Shown: positions 1 to 7,821 of the stretch, piece after piece | Position numbering within the stretch: the stretch's first letter is position 1 | How the letters are laid out: each line of letters starts with the position of its first letter | Assembly (NCBI GenBank): GCA_007135605.1 | Contig: SLIN01000062.1 | Coordinates: 1 to 33,602, forward strand | Length of the DNA: 33,602 nt | Origin: Spirochaetales bacterium | GTDB taxonomy: Bacteria; Spirochaetota; Spirochaetia; DSM-27196; SKKC01 | Direction of reading: 5' to 3' | Position numbers and translations under genes: made by a program | Notes under the pieces: model-generated | The model's input: the letters and a program-made list of their open reading frames with translations, nothing else | Database searches by the model: none | What the model was told of the DNA's origin: nothing

Positions 1-185
1 AGTCTGTTCGGAGCAAACTCCATCATTGCGCTCCGTTGTTGTAAGCTCAGTCAACGCTACGACGAATACTGGAAGTCGAGGAGCTCAGCCTAACTCATCT
101 CACAGAATTGTCGTGCGCCCCCGGGCGATGCACCGCCACGGCCGGCACCCGGCGTGACGCGCTTCACCGAACTGTCGGAGCGGAG
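1..185. other. Intergenic, no gene recognised
   Basis: This stretch lies downstream of mltG at the window edge. I see no open frame with coding character, no tRNA-like structure and no clear hairpin plus T-run that would serve as a terminator. It may hold the 3' untranslated end of mltG and the flank of a gene outside the window. Confidence 0.5.
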
Positions 186-1214
186 TCAGCGCTCGAGATA
201 GCGCTCGGCGTTCGCGCGGTGCTCCTCGTAGGTGCGCGACAGAATGGTGCGCCCGTCGAGCGGGTGGAGAAAAAAGTAGTATTGATGTTCCGCCGGGTTT
301 ACAGCCGCTTCAATTGCCTCGCGGCCCGGATTGCCGATCGGCCCCGGTGGCAGGCCGTCACGCCGATACGTGTTAAACGGGTGTTGGGTCAGGACCTGCG
401 CAAAGGTGGGCCGCCGGTCCGAGGTGCCGAGCGCATAGTTCACCGTCGCGTCGGACTCCAGCCTGCGGCCGTCGCGCAGACGATTCTCGAAGACGCCGGC
501 GACAAGCGGCATATCGGCCGTCGGCGACTCGTGCTGGACGATGCTCGCCAAAGTGACGATCTCGCGTATCGACAGGCGCCGATCTTCGGCATCATCGCCG
601 AGCAGCAAGTCGCCCACACGATCCTCGAAAGTCGCGAGCATTCGTTCGATCACATCGGTCGGATCACTTCCCTCGTCGAATCGATACGTCTCGGGATAGA
701 GAAAGCCCTCGAGCGTCTCACCATCCTCGAGCCCGAGCAGAAACTCGAACGAACGATGGCGCTCTTTCATCACCGCGGCATCCGCGAAATCGTCGGCACT
801 CACCACGCCGAACGCTTCCAGCCTCGTTCCAATCTGTTCGAGCCGCCATCCTTCGGGTATGGTCACTCGAATGCTCTCGTCGAGAGCTCGCCCGTACACG
901 ATGTCCGAGAGTATATCGACAGGTCGTTGTCCCGGACTCAGTGGGTACGTGCCCGAACGTACCCTCGGCGCGGCATCCAACAGGCGACCGTACAGCTCGA
1001 GAACACGCGCGTCGCGAATCAGCCCGGCCTCAGCCAAGTTGCTCGTAACCCGCCGCAGCGACTGCCCGCGAGCGATCGGGAACTCGATCGTATCCACGAC
1101 TTCCGAGTCGACCGGAGTCAGGAGGACCCACGAGACGTACCCCGCCGCGAGCACAAGCGCAACGAAGATCGTGACGAGAATGAGTCTAAGGGGATGAGCG
1201 GTGTTTCGTGCCAT
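186..1214 (-). CDS. mltG: Endolytic murein transglycosylase MltG (YceG family)
   Basis: This is a membrane-anchored lytic transglycosylase that cleaves nascent glycan strands and is thought to terminate peptidoglycan polymerisation. The 342-residue length is normal for the family. One N-terminal membrane segment spans about residues 10-32, so the catalytic domain faces the periplasm. Family signatures are FLYPETY (171-177), LASIVQHES with the conserved catalytic Glu at 229, ESDATVNYALG (253-263), FNTY (280-283) and GLPPGPIGNPG (287-297). The catalytic motif has Gln-His where many relatives have Glu-Lys before the essential Glu, a common variation. The gene stands alone on this strand and diverges from the cyclase gene; the 170-bp gap between them contains a TTGTA-N2-TACAA palindrome. 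Identification is by motif and is firm. Confidence 0.95.
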   Translation of the reverse strand: MARNTAHPLRLILVTIFVALVLAAGYVSWVLLTPVDSEVVDTIEFPIARGQSLRRVTSNLAEAGLIRDARVLELYGRLLDAAPRVRSGTYPLSPGQRPVDILSDIVYGRALDESIRVTIPEGWRLEQIGTRLEAFGVVSADDFADAAVMKERHRSFEFLLGLEDGETLEGFLYPETYRFDEGSDPTDVIERMLATFEDRVGDLLLGDDAEDRRLSIREIVTLASIVQHESPTADMPLVAGVFENRLRDGRRLESDATVNYALGTSDRRPTFAQVLTQHPFNTYRRDGLPPGPIGNPGREAIEAAVNPAEHQYYFFLHPLDGRTILSRTYEEHRANAERYLER

Positions 1215-1280
1215 GTTTCGCAGGGGCCTCGCGCTTCAGATGCTCCGATGAAACCGGAGAGCGGAACCCGGCTATATTCC

Positions 1281-1309
1281 TTGTAACTACAATAAACTAC
1301 TGATAGTAT
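1281..1309 (+). promoter_or_regulatory. Promoter with palindromic operator, cyclase/mltG divergent region
   Basis: A perfect palindrome TTGTA-AC-TACAA sits at 1281-1292. On the plus strand TTGTAA (1281-1286) can act as a -35 box, followed by a 17-bp spacer and TAGTAT (1304-1309) as a -10 box, with a start near 1316. The palindrome therefore covers the -35 element. It is one of eight related sites in the window. It lies between two divergent genes, so it could also affect mltG. The sequence and spacing are read directly; the operator role is inferred. Confidence 0.6.
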
Positions 1310-1384
1310 CTGCCATTCAGTATGGTAGATAAAATAGTAGCGCGGCCGGCCGATGTGTCGCAAGAACCGGGACGGAACCGAACA

Positions 1385-4300
1385 ATGCCTCGAACACTCG
1401 TACCTCACTTTGTCACAGAGCGCGTGCACAACCCCGAACGAAACGGCAACGAATCAGGTGCATCGCTTTTCCTCGATATTTCCGGCTTCACTGTGCTCAC
1501 TTCCGAGCTCATGCGACACGGGAAATCGGGGGCGGAGACCATGTCACTCGTTATTAACCGCGTATTCGAGCCGATGATCGACGCGGTGCACCGCGAAGGT
1601 GGATTCGTCGCAAACTTCGCCGGCGACGCGTTCACCGCCGTTTTCCTCGATGGTGACGATGCGGGCCCCTCGCCCCTCGAACGGGCAGCCGCCACCGCGA
1701 TCTCATGTCGCACGGTAATCGACCGGGAACATGTTCAGCGGACTCCGTTCGGTGATTTTTCGATCGAAGCGAGTATCGGGTTGGGATGCGGTGCGATTGA
1801 TTGGGGCATTGTGGGTCCCGAACCAGGCCCGCTGAGCTGGTATCTCCGCGGAGAAGCGATCGAACAAGCGATCGCAGCGGAGGAAGCTGCCGAGGCCGGA
1901 CACATCACCGTCTCTGCGACGAACTCCGAATACCTCGTTCCGGCGTTCGTTGTGCGTAAAGGCGATGCAGGTTTCGTCCGCCTTCAGAACAGGCACTCTT
2001 CGGATTCGGTTCCGTCGACGCGGAAGAAAGGAGAAGAACCGGCGAACAACGGGAGTGTGTCCTCGGTCTCGCCGACTGCATCAACGATCGCCGGGAACGC
2101 GGCGCATGAGCTGCAAAGCCAGTTCCGGCCACCGGATAAGTTTGCCTCAGTGGGCGCGGGAGAGTTCCGGGATATCGTATCGGCATTTATCGCTGCCGAC
2201 GCCGGCGCAACTCACGAGGAGATCGATACGACAGCCAGCTGTGTAATCGGGAGCGCGGAAGCACACGGCGGATATTTCGATCTACTTGATTTCGGCGACA
2301 AAGGATGCGTCATGCTCGTTCTCTTCGGGGCTCCTCGCTCGCACGGTCGCAACGCTGAACGGGCCACGAGGTTCGCACGCGATGTGCTCGAATCGCTGGG
2401 GACGCGCTGCCGTATCGGCTTGACCTCGGGTACCGTCTTTGCCGGATATGTGGGCGCGCACTCTCGCGCGACGTACACCGCGCTCGGCGAAACCGTCAAT
2501 CGCTCGGCTCGTATCGCAGTCGCAGCGGATACCGCCGAGGTACTGCTCGACGAGAAGGTCGCCTCGGCGCTTGAATCGCAGGCCCTTGATTCGCGCTCAC
2601 GATCGCTCGATCTGAAAGGATTCGCCGAGCCGATCGTCGTGCATTCTCTGAGTCGAGAACGCGATTCCGGAGAGGATAGCGCGCGATCCGACCATGCCCT
2701 TGTGCTCGCGGGACGAGAATCGGAGCTTTCCACACTTCATTCGTGGCTGCAGGAGGAACGCCCGTCATCTTCCGCCGATAGAGGGCTCCGTGTCATGCGG
2801 ATAATCGGCGATCCCGGTATCGGAAAATCGTCACTTGTCGATTCGGTACTCTCCGAGCATTCAGACCGGTCGACGATCGTTCGGCTTGCCGCCGATCCGA
2901 TTCTTCAGAAGAGTCTGAACCTGTTCACCGGCCTCGTTCCGGCGCTCTGTGTAGCGCTCGATATCGAGCCTCCGGGTACCGAACCGACCGAACGCTGGGT
3001 AGAATCACTCGTTCACCGTGCGAAGACACTCGACGAAGGAATAGCAGAGCGGATTCGCGAAACTGCCGACGCTTTGCCGGTTCTTGAGCGGCTGCCCGGC
3101 GGTGCGCGTTACGAGGAGCGCGAGCCGCGAGCCCGTCTCGAGATGACCGTCGACGCGGTCTCGGAGGCGATCATTCTACTCGCTCGGGTCAGCAGACCGA
3201 TCATCGTAGTCGATGACTTGCACGCAATCGACGAGGACAGCGCTCACGCGTTGGACCGCGCTCTTCATGCGACACGAGATGAAAATGTATCGGTGATTCT
3301 TATCTCGCGGGGCTCGGACTTACCTCGGGTCCTCGATCTCTCCAGATTAGACCACTCACGCCTCTCGGTTATTGAGCTCGGCCCTCTTGACGGACAGGCG
3401 CTGAGCGAGCTCGCCGCTACGGTACTCGGAGGCCCGGTCGATTCGGCGCTCGGTGACTTTCTCGTAACACGAGTCGGCGGCAATCCGTTCTACGCCGATG
3501 AGATGCTTCGATATCTCCGGCATTTCGGCCATCTGCGACAAGGGCCAAATGGATACAACGTTCCGTCGAATCAGTCCGGTATTCCGCAAAGCATCTCGGC
3601 CGTACTGACCGAGCGCATCGACGCCTTGCCCGCCCGGGTGCGAGAGCTTTGCGCGGCCGCAGCGGTTATCGGGCTCGAGTTCGATGCGGATACGCTGCGA
3701 GAAATGGAGATCATCGATGGACTTGAAGAAGCACTCGAGGACGGGAAGGCTGCCGGGCTCTGGCAGGGCACCGAAACCGGTACATACCGCTTCGTTCAGT
3801 CACTCATCCGTGAGGCGATCGTTGAGATGCAGCTCGACTCCGAGCGCGAGCGTCTGCATGCGGCGGTATTCGGCGCCCTCCGTTCAAGATTCGCGGACGA
3901 CCCGTCGCATGCAGCAGAGTTGGCATATCACGCGAAGCGAGCATCGCTCCACGCGGAGACACTCGAGCAGCTTTGGCGCGCGTTCGAGTACGCTCGCGAG
4001 CGCTACCACAACGAGAAGGCCATCTCATTCCTTCGCGAATACCTGGAGCAATGCGTACAGAACGACGAGAAGCTGCGCGCCTATATTGAGTTGGGTCAGA
4101 TATACGATGTCACCGGTGAATGGGAGAAGGCAGCCGATGCGCTTACCTACGGCCTAGGCGCAGCTGTGCTGACCGAGGACTTCCGATCGCGTGTATCGAT
4201 TCTCACATCGCTGACCGGCATTCATCAACGGATCGGCCGTAACCGCGAGGCCGTCAGAATCGGCCGCCAGTCAGTGGAGAGTGCACGGAGTGCCGAAGAC

Positions 4301-5419
4301 CGACGACTCCTGGCCGAAGCGTTGCTCGGTCTCGCGCGCGCGCAATGGGCCGAGGGAAGACTGCAGGAGGCCAAGAGTGGGGCCGAAGAAGCGATCGAGG
4401 CGGCACAACAAGCAGAGGACCCGAAGAACGAAGGGCTCGCGCTCTACCTCGCCGGCGTCATCCACCGCGATCGAAACGACTACCCCCGGGCCAGGGAGCT
4501 TTACCGCGAAGCCGAGGCGCGGCTGGAGGTGTACGGAGACCAACAGCTGACAACCTATCCGCTGTACGACCTTGCGGTGCTCATGCAGTACGAGGGCGAT
4601 CTCGAACAGTCGAGGGAATATTTCGAGCGGGTGCTCGAGGTCTATCGGAAGACCGGCTACCGAAGCGGCGCTTCGGCGGCAGTGCTGAACCTTGGCGTTC
4701 TTCGCGACCGCCGCGGCGACTTCGCCGGAGCCATCGAACGCTTCGAGGAGGCGCGAGAGATAGCCGAAAGTACTGGAGAGCAGCTTGCGATCGCGTATAC
4801 GCTGTTTAGCATCGGCGCGACCTATTACAAGATGATCGATAACCGAAAGGCGCTTTACTACCTTCGCGACTCACTGCGGATTATGCGCGATCTCGGAGCC
4901 AAAGGTTACTACGGCTATCCTCTCTCATACTTGACCGCACTCTATTCGCGCGCCGGCGATACCAACCGTGCTATCTCAATGTGCGCATACCATCTCGCCG
5001 CCGTCCGCGATGTGGGCAGCGATCCCGAGAACGGGCTCGCTCTCCTGAGCCTCGCCAGAGCGTTGCGGAATGCGGCACCGAAATCGGCAGGAGCAAAGCA
5101 AGCACTGGCAGAGATTGCCGATTATTACGGAGTGAACCCCGACAACATCGAAACGCTCTTTCGGAAGGCCATTGAGATTTCGCGGCAGGCCCAGTATGTG
5201 AACACGCTTATCCCGGCCCGGTACCACTACTCCCGCTATTTGCACGACACCGGACAGGAGTCGCAAGCGTCCGTCGAGCTTAGAGAGGCTTATCGACTCG
5301 CGAAGGCGGCAAGTTGGGAGCGTTACATCGCGACGCTTGAGAGGAGGCACGGATCAGAAGCACTCGCTCCGGCATCCGATCAGTCGGCCGGCGTCACTTC
5401 ACAGACAAATAGTGTCTGA
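1385..5419 (+). CDS. Soluble-adenylyl-cyclase-like protein: two cyclase domains, NTPase, TPR
   Basis: This 1344-residue protein has the layout of the bicarbonate-responsive soluble adenylyl cyclases. The first class III cyclase domain (about 20-220) has the two metal-binding aspartates in LDISGF (Asp31) and NFAGD (Asp81). It lacks the substrate Lys four residues before the second Asp (Asn77 here). The second cyclase domain (about 255-430) has the DKG Lys (306) and the VNRSAR Asn/Arg pair (372, 376). One catalytic site at the domain interface is therefore expected, making cAMP (or cGMP) from ATP (or GTP). A STAND-type NTPase follows, with Walker A GDPGIGKSS (475-483) and Walker B VVDD (610-611). 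TPR-like helical repeats run from about 870 to 1300. I chose ATG 1385 over an ATG at 1322, which has no ribosome site and would add 21 unconserved residues; neither start has a strong Shine-Dalgarno. The 3' end overlaps the convergent methyltransferase gene by 40 bp. Confidence 0.9.
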   Translation: MPRTLVPHFVTERVHNPERNGNESGASLFLDISGFTVLTSELMRHGKSGAETMSLVINRVFEPMIDAVHREGGFVANFAGDAFTAVFLDGDDAGPSPLERAAATAISCRTVIDREHVQRTPFGDFSIEASIGLGCGAIDWGIVGPEPGPLSWYLRGEAIEQAIAAEEAAEAGHITVSATNSEYLVPAFVVRKGDAGFVRLQNRHSSDSVPSTRKKGEEPANNGSVSSVSPTASTIAGNAAHELQSQFRPPDKFASVGAGEFRDIVSAFIAADAGATHEEIDTTASCVIGSAEAHGGYFDLLDFGDKGCVMLVLFGAPRSHGRNAERATRFARDVLESLGTRCRIGLTSGTVFAGYVGAHSRATYTALGETVNRSARIAVAADTAEVLLDEKVASALESQALDSRSRSLDLKGFAEPIVVHSLSRERDSGEDSARSDHALVLAGRESELSTLHSWLQEERPSSSADRGLRVMRIIGDPGIGKSSLVDSVLSEHSDRSTIVRLAADPILQKSLNLFTGLVPALCVALDIEPPGTEPTERWVESLVHRAKTLDEGIAERIRETADALPVLERLPGGARYEEREPRARLEMTVDAVSEAIILLARVSRPIIVVDDLHAIDEDSAHALDRALHATRDENVSVILISRGSDLPRVLDLSRLDHSRLSVIELGPLDGQALSELAATVLGGPVDSALGDFLVTRVGGNPFYADEMLRYLRHFGHLRQGPNGYNVPSNQSGIPQSISAVLTERIDALPARVRELCAAAAVIGLEFDADTLREMEIIDGLEEALEDGKAAGLWQGTETGTYRFVQSLIREAIVEMQLDSERERLHAAVFGALRSRFADDPSHAAELAYHAKRASLHAETLEQLWRAFEYARERYHNEKAISFLREYLEQCVQNDEKLRAYIELGQIYDVTGEWEKAADALTYGLGAAVLTEDFRSRVSILTSLTGIHQRIGRNREAVRIGRQSVESARSAEDRRLLAEALLGLARAQWAEGRLQEAKSGAEEAIEAAQQAEDPKNEGLALYLAGVIHRDRNDYPRARELYREAEARLEVYGDQQLTTYPLYDLAVLMQYEGDLEQSREYFERVLEVYRKTGYRSGASAAVLNLGVLRDRRGDFAGAIERFEEAREIAESTGEQLAIAYTLFSIGATYYKMIDNRKALYYLRDSLRIMRDLGAKGYYGYPLSYLTALYSRAGDTNRAISMCAYHLAAVRDVGSDPENGLALLSLARALRNAAPKSAGAKQALAEIADYYGVNPDNIETLFRKAIEISRQAQYVNTLIPARYHYSRYLHDTGQESQASVELREAYRLAKAASWERYIATLERRHGSEALAPASDQSAGVTSQTNSV

Positions 5420-5982
5420 TCGAAATAGCCGAGCGCCCGTACGGTGCTTTCGGCCACGACCCGGAGGCCCAGACGAGTTAATGCTTCGCGCCACTCGCGA
5501 CAGGTTCGATTTGTATGAGGATGACCACGAAACTCGCGATTGACGATGCTGTCCATAAGCTGGAGAAGCCTCATCTTTTCGCTCGCATAGTACGTGTCTT
5601 CGAGAACGATGAGACGCCTCCGGCTTACGCGAACCGCCTCTTCCAGGATAGAATCGGGATCGGGAGTATGATGCAATACGGTAAGCAACAGGACGACGTC
5701 AAATGAATCGTCGGGAAACGGTAAATATCCTCCGTCATACAGAATCGGGCGAACATCGTCGAAGCTGCTGTAATCGGACACATCAAGGGGAACAGTATCG
5801 TAGCCCCATCGACGAAGGAGGCGTGTGATTCCACCTTTCCCGCACCCGACATCGAGGACCCGATGACCTGCCGGCAGATATGGACGAATTCGCCGGGCCT
5901 TGCCACGATCCCACGGAATCGAGGCGCCTCGAATCAGCTCACGCTGCCCAACGCTTGCAACGATTCGAGAGTATGGCGCCAT
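5380..5982 (-). CDS. Class I SAM-dependent methyltransferase
   Basis: This small methyltransferase of 200 residues has a Rossmann fold that binds S-adenosylmethionine. Motif I is VLDVGCGKGG (42-51), the acidic end of beta-2 is PLDVSD, and the motif II/III region is FDVVLLLTVLHH, typical of methyltransferase type 11 or 25 proteins. The substrate cannot be told from sequence. The gene follows marR and its start overlaps the end of marR by 49 bp, so the two are almost certainly co-transcribed. No clear Shine-Dalgarno precedes ATG 5982; an internal start is possible but would remove little conserved sequence. The 3' end overlaps the cyclase gene on the other strand, leaving no room for an intergenic terminator. 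A role in detoxification or membrane lipid modification would be a guess. Confidence 0.85.
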   Translation of the reverse strand: MAPYSRIVASVGQRELIRGASIPWDRGKARRIRPYLPAGHRVLDVGCGKGGITRLLRRWGYDTVPLDVSDYSSFDDVRPILYDGGYLPFPDDSFDVVLLLTVLHHTPDPDSILEEAVRVSRRRLIVLEDTYYASEKMRLLQLMDSIVNREFRGHPHTNRTCREWREALTRLGLRVVAESTVRALGYFDQTLFVCEVTPAD

Positions 5983-6407
5983 TCGTTTTCTTCGACACCC
6001 GCGAGCACGCGAGAACGGGCGCGCTCCCAGCTCGCCAGGCCGTCCTCGATTGCCGTTCGTCCGGCGTCGGTCAACGAATACAGATGGGTACGACGGTCGG
6101 TTCCCGGCCGGCTACTGACCAGGTCCTTATTCTCAAGGGTGTCAAGAATTCGGGAGATGGTGCTCGGATCGGATCCGAGCTTCGCGGCGAGCTCCGATCC
6201 ACCCGGCTCACCGAGAATACCGACATGGACCAGCACCCCAAACTGGGTGGGCGTGATGCAGGAGTTACGAAACTCTTCTTCGAAAATCCGAACGATTGAC
6301 TTGTACGCCTTCCCGATTTGCGTTGCGGGGCAGATTTCGGGGATTTGCTCAAGCTGCTCGATCAGCCTTGAATCGCTCGGCTTTCGACTACAATTGTTTT
6401 GGTTCAT
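5934..6407 (-). CDS. MarR-family transcriptional regulator
   Basis: This 157-residue winged-helix regulator has a dimerisation helix at each end and a DNA-binding core. The recognition-helix region SELAAKLGSDPSTISRILDTLE (split here around residues 71-92) and the wing with DRRTHLYSLTDAGR (about 104-117) are classic MarR features. Cysteines at 6, 26 and 50 are present; Cys50 lies just before the helix-turn-helix region, so a redox or electrophile sensor is possible. MarR proteins usually bind short palindromes at their own promoters. Here TTGTG-TC-TACAA lies 35-46 bp upstream of the start codon. No Shine-Dalgarno is visible, and a TATATA box begins about 9 bp before ATG, so the message may be nearly leaderless. 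The downstream methyltransferase overlaps and is probably co-expressed. This is the best candidate regulator of the eight-site regulon. Confidence 0.9.
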   Translation of the reverse strand: MNQNNCSRKPSDSRLIEQLEQIPEICPATQIGKAYKSIVRIFEEEFRNSCITPTQFGVLVHVGILGEPGGSELAAKLGSDPSTISRILDTLENKDLVSSRPGTDRRTHLYSLTDAGRTAIEDGLASWERARSRVLAGVEENEWRHTLESLQALGSVS

Positions 6408-6441
6408 ATTACGTGTATATAAGCCTAACCGAACATCGTAG

Positions 6442-6453
6442 TTGTGTCTACAA
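6442..6453. promoter_or_regulatory. Palindromic operator between marR and small membrane ORF
   Basis: The sequence TTGTG-TC-TACAA matches the window-wide consensus TTGTA-N2-TACAA with one mismatch. It lies upstream of marR on the minus strand and of the small ORF at 6521 on the plus strand. I could not assign strong -35 and -10 boxes on either strand. Autoregulation by the MarR protein is the simplest reading, by inference. Confidence 0.5.
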
Positions 6454-6480
6454 GCTGTAGGACATCCAGGACATCGAGCG

Positions 6481-7179
6481 TTACAGCCAGAAACAAGCGA
6501 AAGGGAATGATATACAAAACATGAAAATAGATACGGAAATTGCCGGCCTCTGTGGATTCACTATCTCCGGATTACTCTTTGTTGCAGCGGCACTGAAATC
6601 CGGGGACACCGTCTCGCTTCTCGGTAGTATCGTCTGGATAGTCTCCTGCATCGGCTGGATTACCGCACTGTCGCGGAGCAGATAGTCTCGGGAGCGATCG
6701 ATTATCAGTGTCGTCGGCATGACCCGCACGTTGTAACGGGCGGTCACGCGCATACCGTGATCGAGCAGAATGTCGTATCGCAGCCCGAGCATATCGACAA
6801 ACCTGGTCACCTGCTCGCTCGACTCTCCGACATTCACCGCCACAACCGCGAGGCCGTCATCCCCGAGGGCATCCTGCAGCACCTGCATTGCCGGCATCTC
6901 TTCAACGCACGGCGCACACCAGGTGGCCCAGAAGTTCAGAAATACGACCCGTCCTTCATAATCGGACAACCGAGCCTCTGCGCCGTCCGACAGACGCTCG
7001 ACTCCCAACTCCGGGCTTTCGACCGACGCCGGGCTTACTCCCATCGTTGCAAACGCCGCTTCGATGTCGACTTCATCAACCGTATCGCGCTCGACGAAGT
7101 GTACCAGGCCGGTAAGAAGTGCCGCCCCAAAGAGAACTACGCTACCAATACGAACTGCGGAATGTCGTTGCGTATACAA
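6481..7179 (-). CDS. TlpA-like membrane-anchored thioredoxin
   Basis: This is a thiol-disulfide oxidoreductase of the TlpA/ResA type, tethered by an N-terminal membrane segment (about residues 10-28) with the thioredoxin fold outside. The active site is WATWCAPC (Cys88, Cys91) and the cis-proline is in MPTT (Pro155). Such proteins reduce periplasmic disulfides, for example in cytochrome c maturation. The only start that keeps the membrane anchor is TTG 7179, directly preceded in frame by TAG; it lies inside the operator palindrome and has no Shine-Dalgarno, so translation may be leaderless. About 45 residues beyond the expected end of the fold form an unusual tail with a hydrophobic terminus (FMFCISFPFACFWL). 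That tail is antisense to a small membrane ORF, so the original stop codon may have been lost. Confidence 0.8.
   Translation of the reverse strand: MYTQRHSAVRIGSVVLFGAALLTGLVHFVERDTVDEVDIEAAFATMGVSPASVESPELGVERLSDGAEARLSDYEGRVVFLNFWATWCAPCVEEMPAMQVLQDALGDDGLAVVAVNVGESSEQVTRFVDMLGLRYDILLDHGMRVTARYNVRVMPTTLIIDRSRDYLLRDSAVIQPMQETIQTILPRSETVSPDFSAAATKSNPEIVNPQRPAISVSIFMFCISFPFACFWL
6521..6685 (+). CDS. Possible 54-residue two-segment membrane protein
   Basis: This short plus-strand frame runs from ATG 6521 to TAG 6683-6685. It encodes two hydrophobic segments (about residues 6-25 and 30-48) joined by a short KSGDT turn, ending in a basic SRSR tail that would stay in the cytoplasm. AAGGGA lies about 15 bp before the ATG, a distant ribosome site. 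It faces away from marR across a shared palindromic site and lies wholly antisense to the 3' end of the TlpA-like gene. The overlap could mean that one of the two frames is fortuitous there. The regular pattern of a small inner-membrane protein makes me favour it as real, but I recognise no family. Function unknown. Confidence 0.45.
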   Translation: MKIDTEIAGLCGFTISGLLFVAAALKSGDTVSLLGSIVWIVSCIGWITALSRSR

Positions 7180-7209
7180 CTACTTATACCGAAACGGCGT
7201 CGCCGTCAA
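7168..7209 (-). promoter_or_regulatory. Promoter with operator for the TlpA-like gene
   Basis: On the minus strand TTGACG (7209-7204) and TATAAG (7188-7183) form -35 and -10 boxes separated by 15 bp, slightly short. Immediately downstream, over the predicted start point, lies TTGTA-TA-CGCAA (7179-7168), a one-mismatch copy of the window's palindrome. A repressor bound there would block initiation. The TTG start codon is the first triplet of the palindrome. Confidence 0.5.
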
Positions 7210-7228
7210 GGACCGCTACACGTCATCA

Positions 7229-7260
7229 TGGACACGAGATTAAATTGATTGTAGTATCAA
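7229..7260 (+). promoter_or_regulatory. Promoter with operator-like site for the 7280 operon
   Basis: TGGACA (7229-7234) and TAGTAT (7252-7257) are separated by exactly 17 bp, a good housekeeping-type promoter. The -10 box lies within TTGTA-GT-ATCAA (7249-7260), a weaker relative of the window's palindrome; an outer TTGAT/ATCAA symmetry (7245-7260) is also present. A start near 7264 would give a leader of about 16 nt. Confidence 0.5.
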
Positions 7261-7279
7261 GTACATGGAGCGATAAGTC

Positions 7280-7771
7280 ATGTCACGCAATGCGAAGGGC
7301 AAAAAACCGAAACATGGAGGAAACGCCGGTGCCGTGCGGAAAGCACGCTTGTTCCGGCGTCCGCGACGTCGTCATGCCGTCTTCGGAGCGATCTTTCTCG
7401 TAGCCGCGGCGGCGGCCGCGTTCGGCATCGCACGGTATTCGAGAGTCGATGCGCAGCAACACGATCTGAGTGCAGTGGGGAACGGTACGCCGACGGTGGT
7501 GCAAATCCACGATCCCTCGTGTCCTTTGTGCCGGGAGCTCCGCAGCAACGTACTGACCGCTGCCGGAGATTTCTCCGAGGATACCCTCCAGATACGTTTC
7601 GCCGACCTACACACCGACGAAGGACGGACTTTCGCACTCCGTCACGGCCACACGTCGGTTACACTGCTGTTTATGGACGGCAACGGGGAGATCCTCGAGG
7701 TGCAATCCGGCGTCAAGCATGCCGACGCACTCCGACAAAGCTTCGAGCGACTCGCAAACGGAGAGATGTAA
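7280..7771 (+). CDS. Membrane-anchored thioredoxin-like protein (CPLC)
   Basis: This 163-residue protein has a very basic N-terminus (about 1-31), one membrane segment (about 33-51) and a thioredoxin-like domain from about residue 70. The redox motif is DPSCPLC (Cys81, Cys84), followed by a helix and a beta strand in the usual order, with TSVTLLFMDGNGE matching the cis-Pro strand region although Ser takes the place usually filled next to proline. The domain probably faces the periplasm and handles protein thiols; the substrate is unknown. GGAG lies 11 bp before ATG 7280. It heads an operon with the GAF protein (50 bp downstream) and the CPBP-like membrane protein. The divergent neighbour is another membrane thioredoxin, so the intergenic region is a shared redox control point. 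Confidence 0.75.
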   Translation: MSRNAKGKKPKHGGNAGAVRKARLFRRPRRRHAVFGAIFLVAAAAAAFGIARYSRVDAQQHDLSAVGNGTPTVVQIHDPSCPLCRELRSNVLTAAGDFSEDTLQIRFADLHTDEGRTFALRHGHTSVTLLFMDGNGEILEVQSGVKHADALRQSFERLANGEM

Positions 7772-7821
7772 CCGACGGCCCGCCTGTAACGACGTTGTAA
7801 TGTACGTTCGGAGGCACCTGC

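Noticed and set aside
7280-7637. Long minus-strand frames opposite the thioredoxin gene, and similar shadow frames elsewhere
   Set aside because: They are Arg- and Pro-rich translations typical of the antisense of G+C-rich genes and lack any domain pattern.
7795-7806. Ninth TTGTA-type site before the GAF gene
   Set aside because: Only the left half matches (TTGTAATGTACG) and it lies within an operon gap without promoter boxes.
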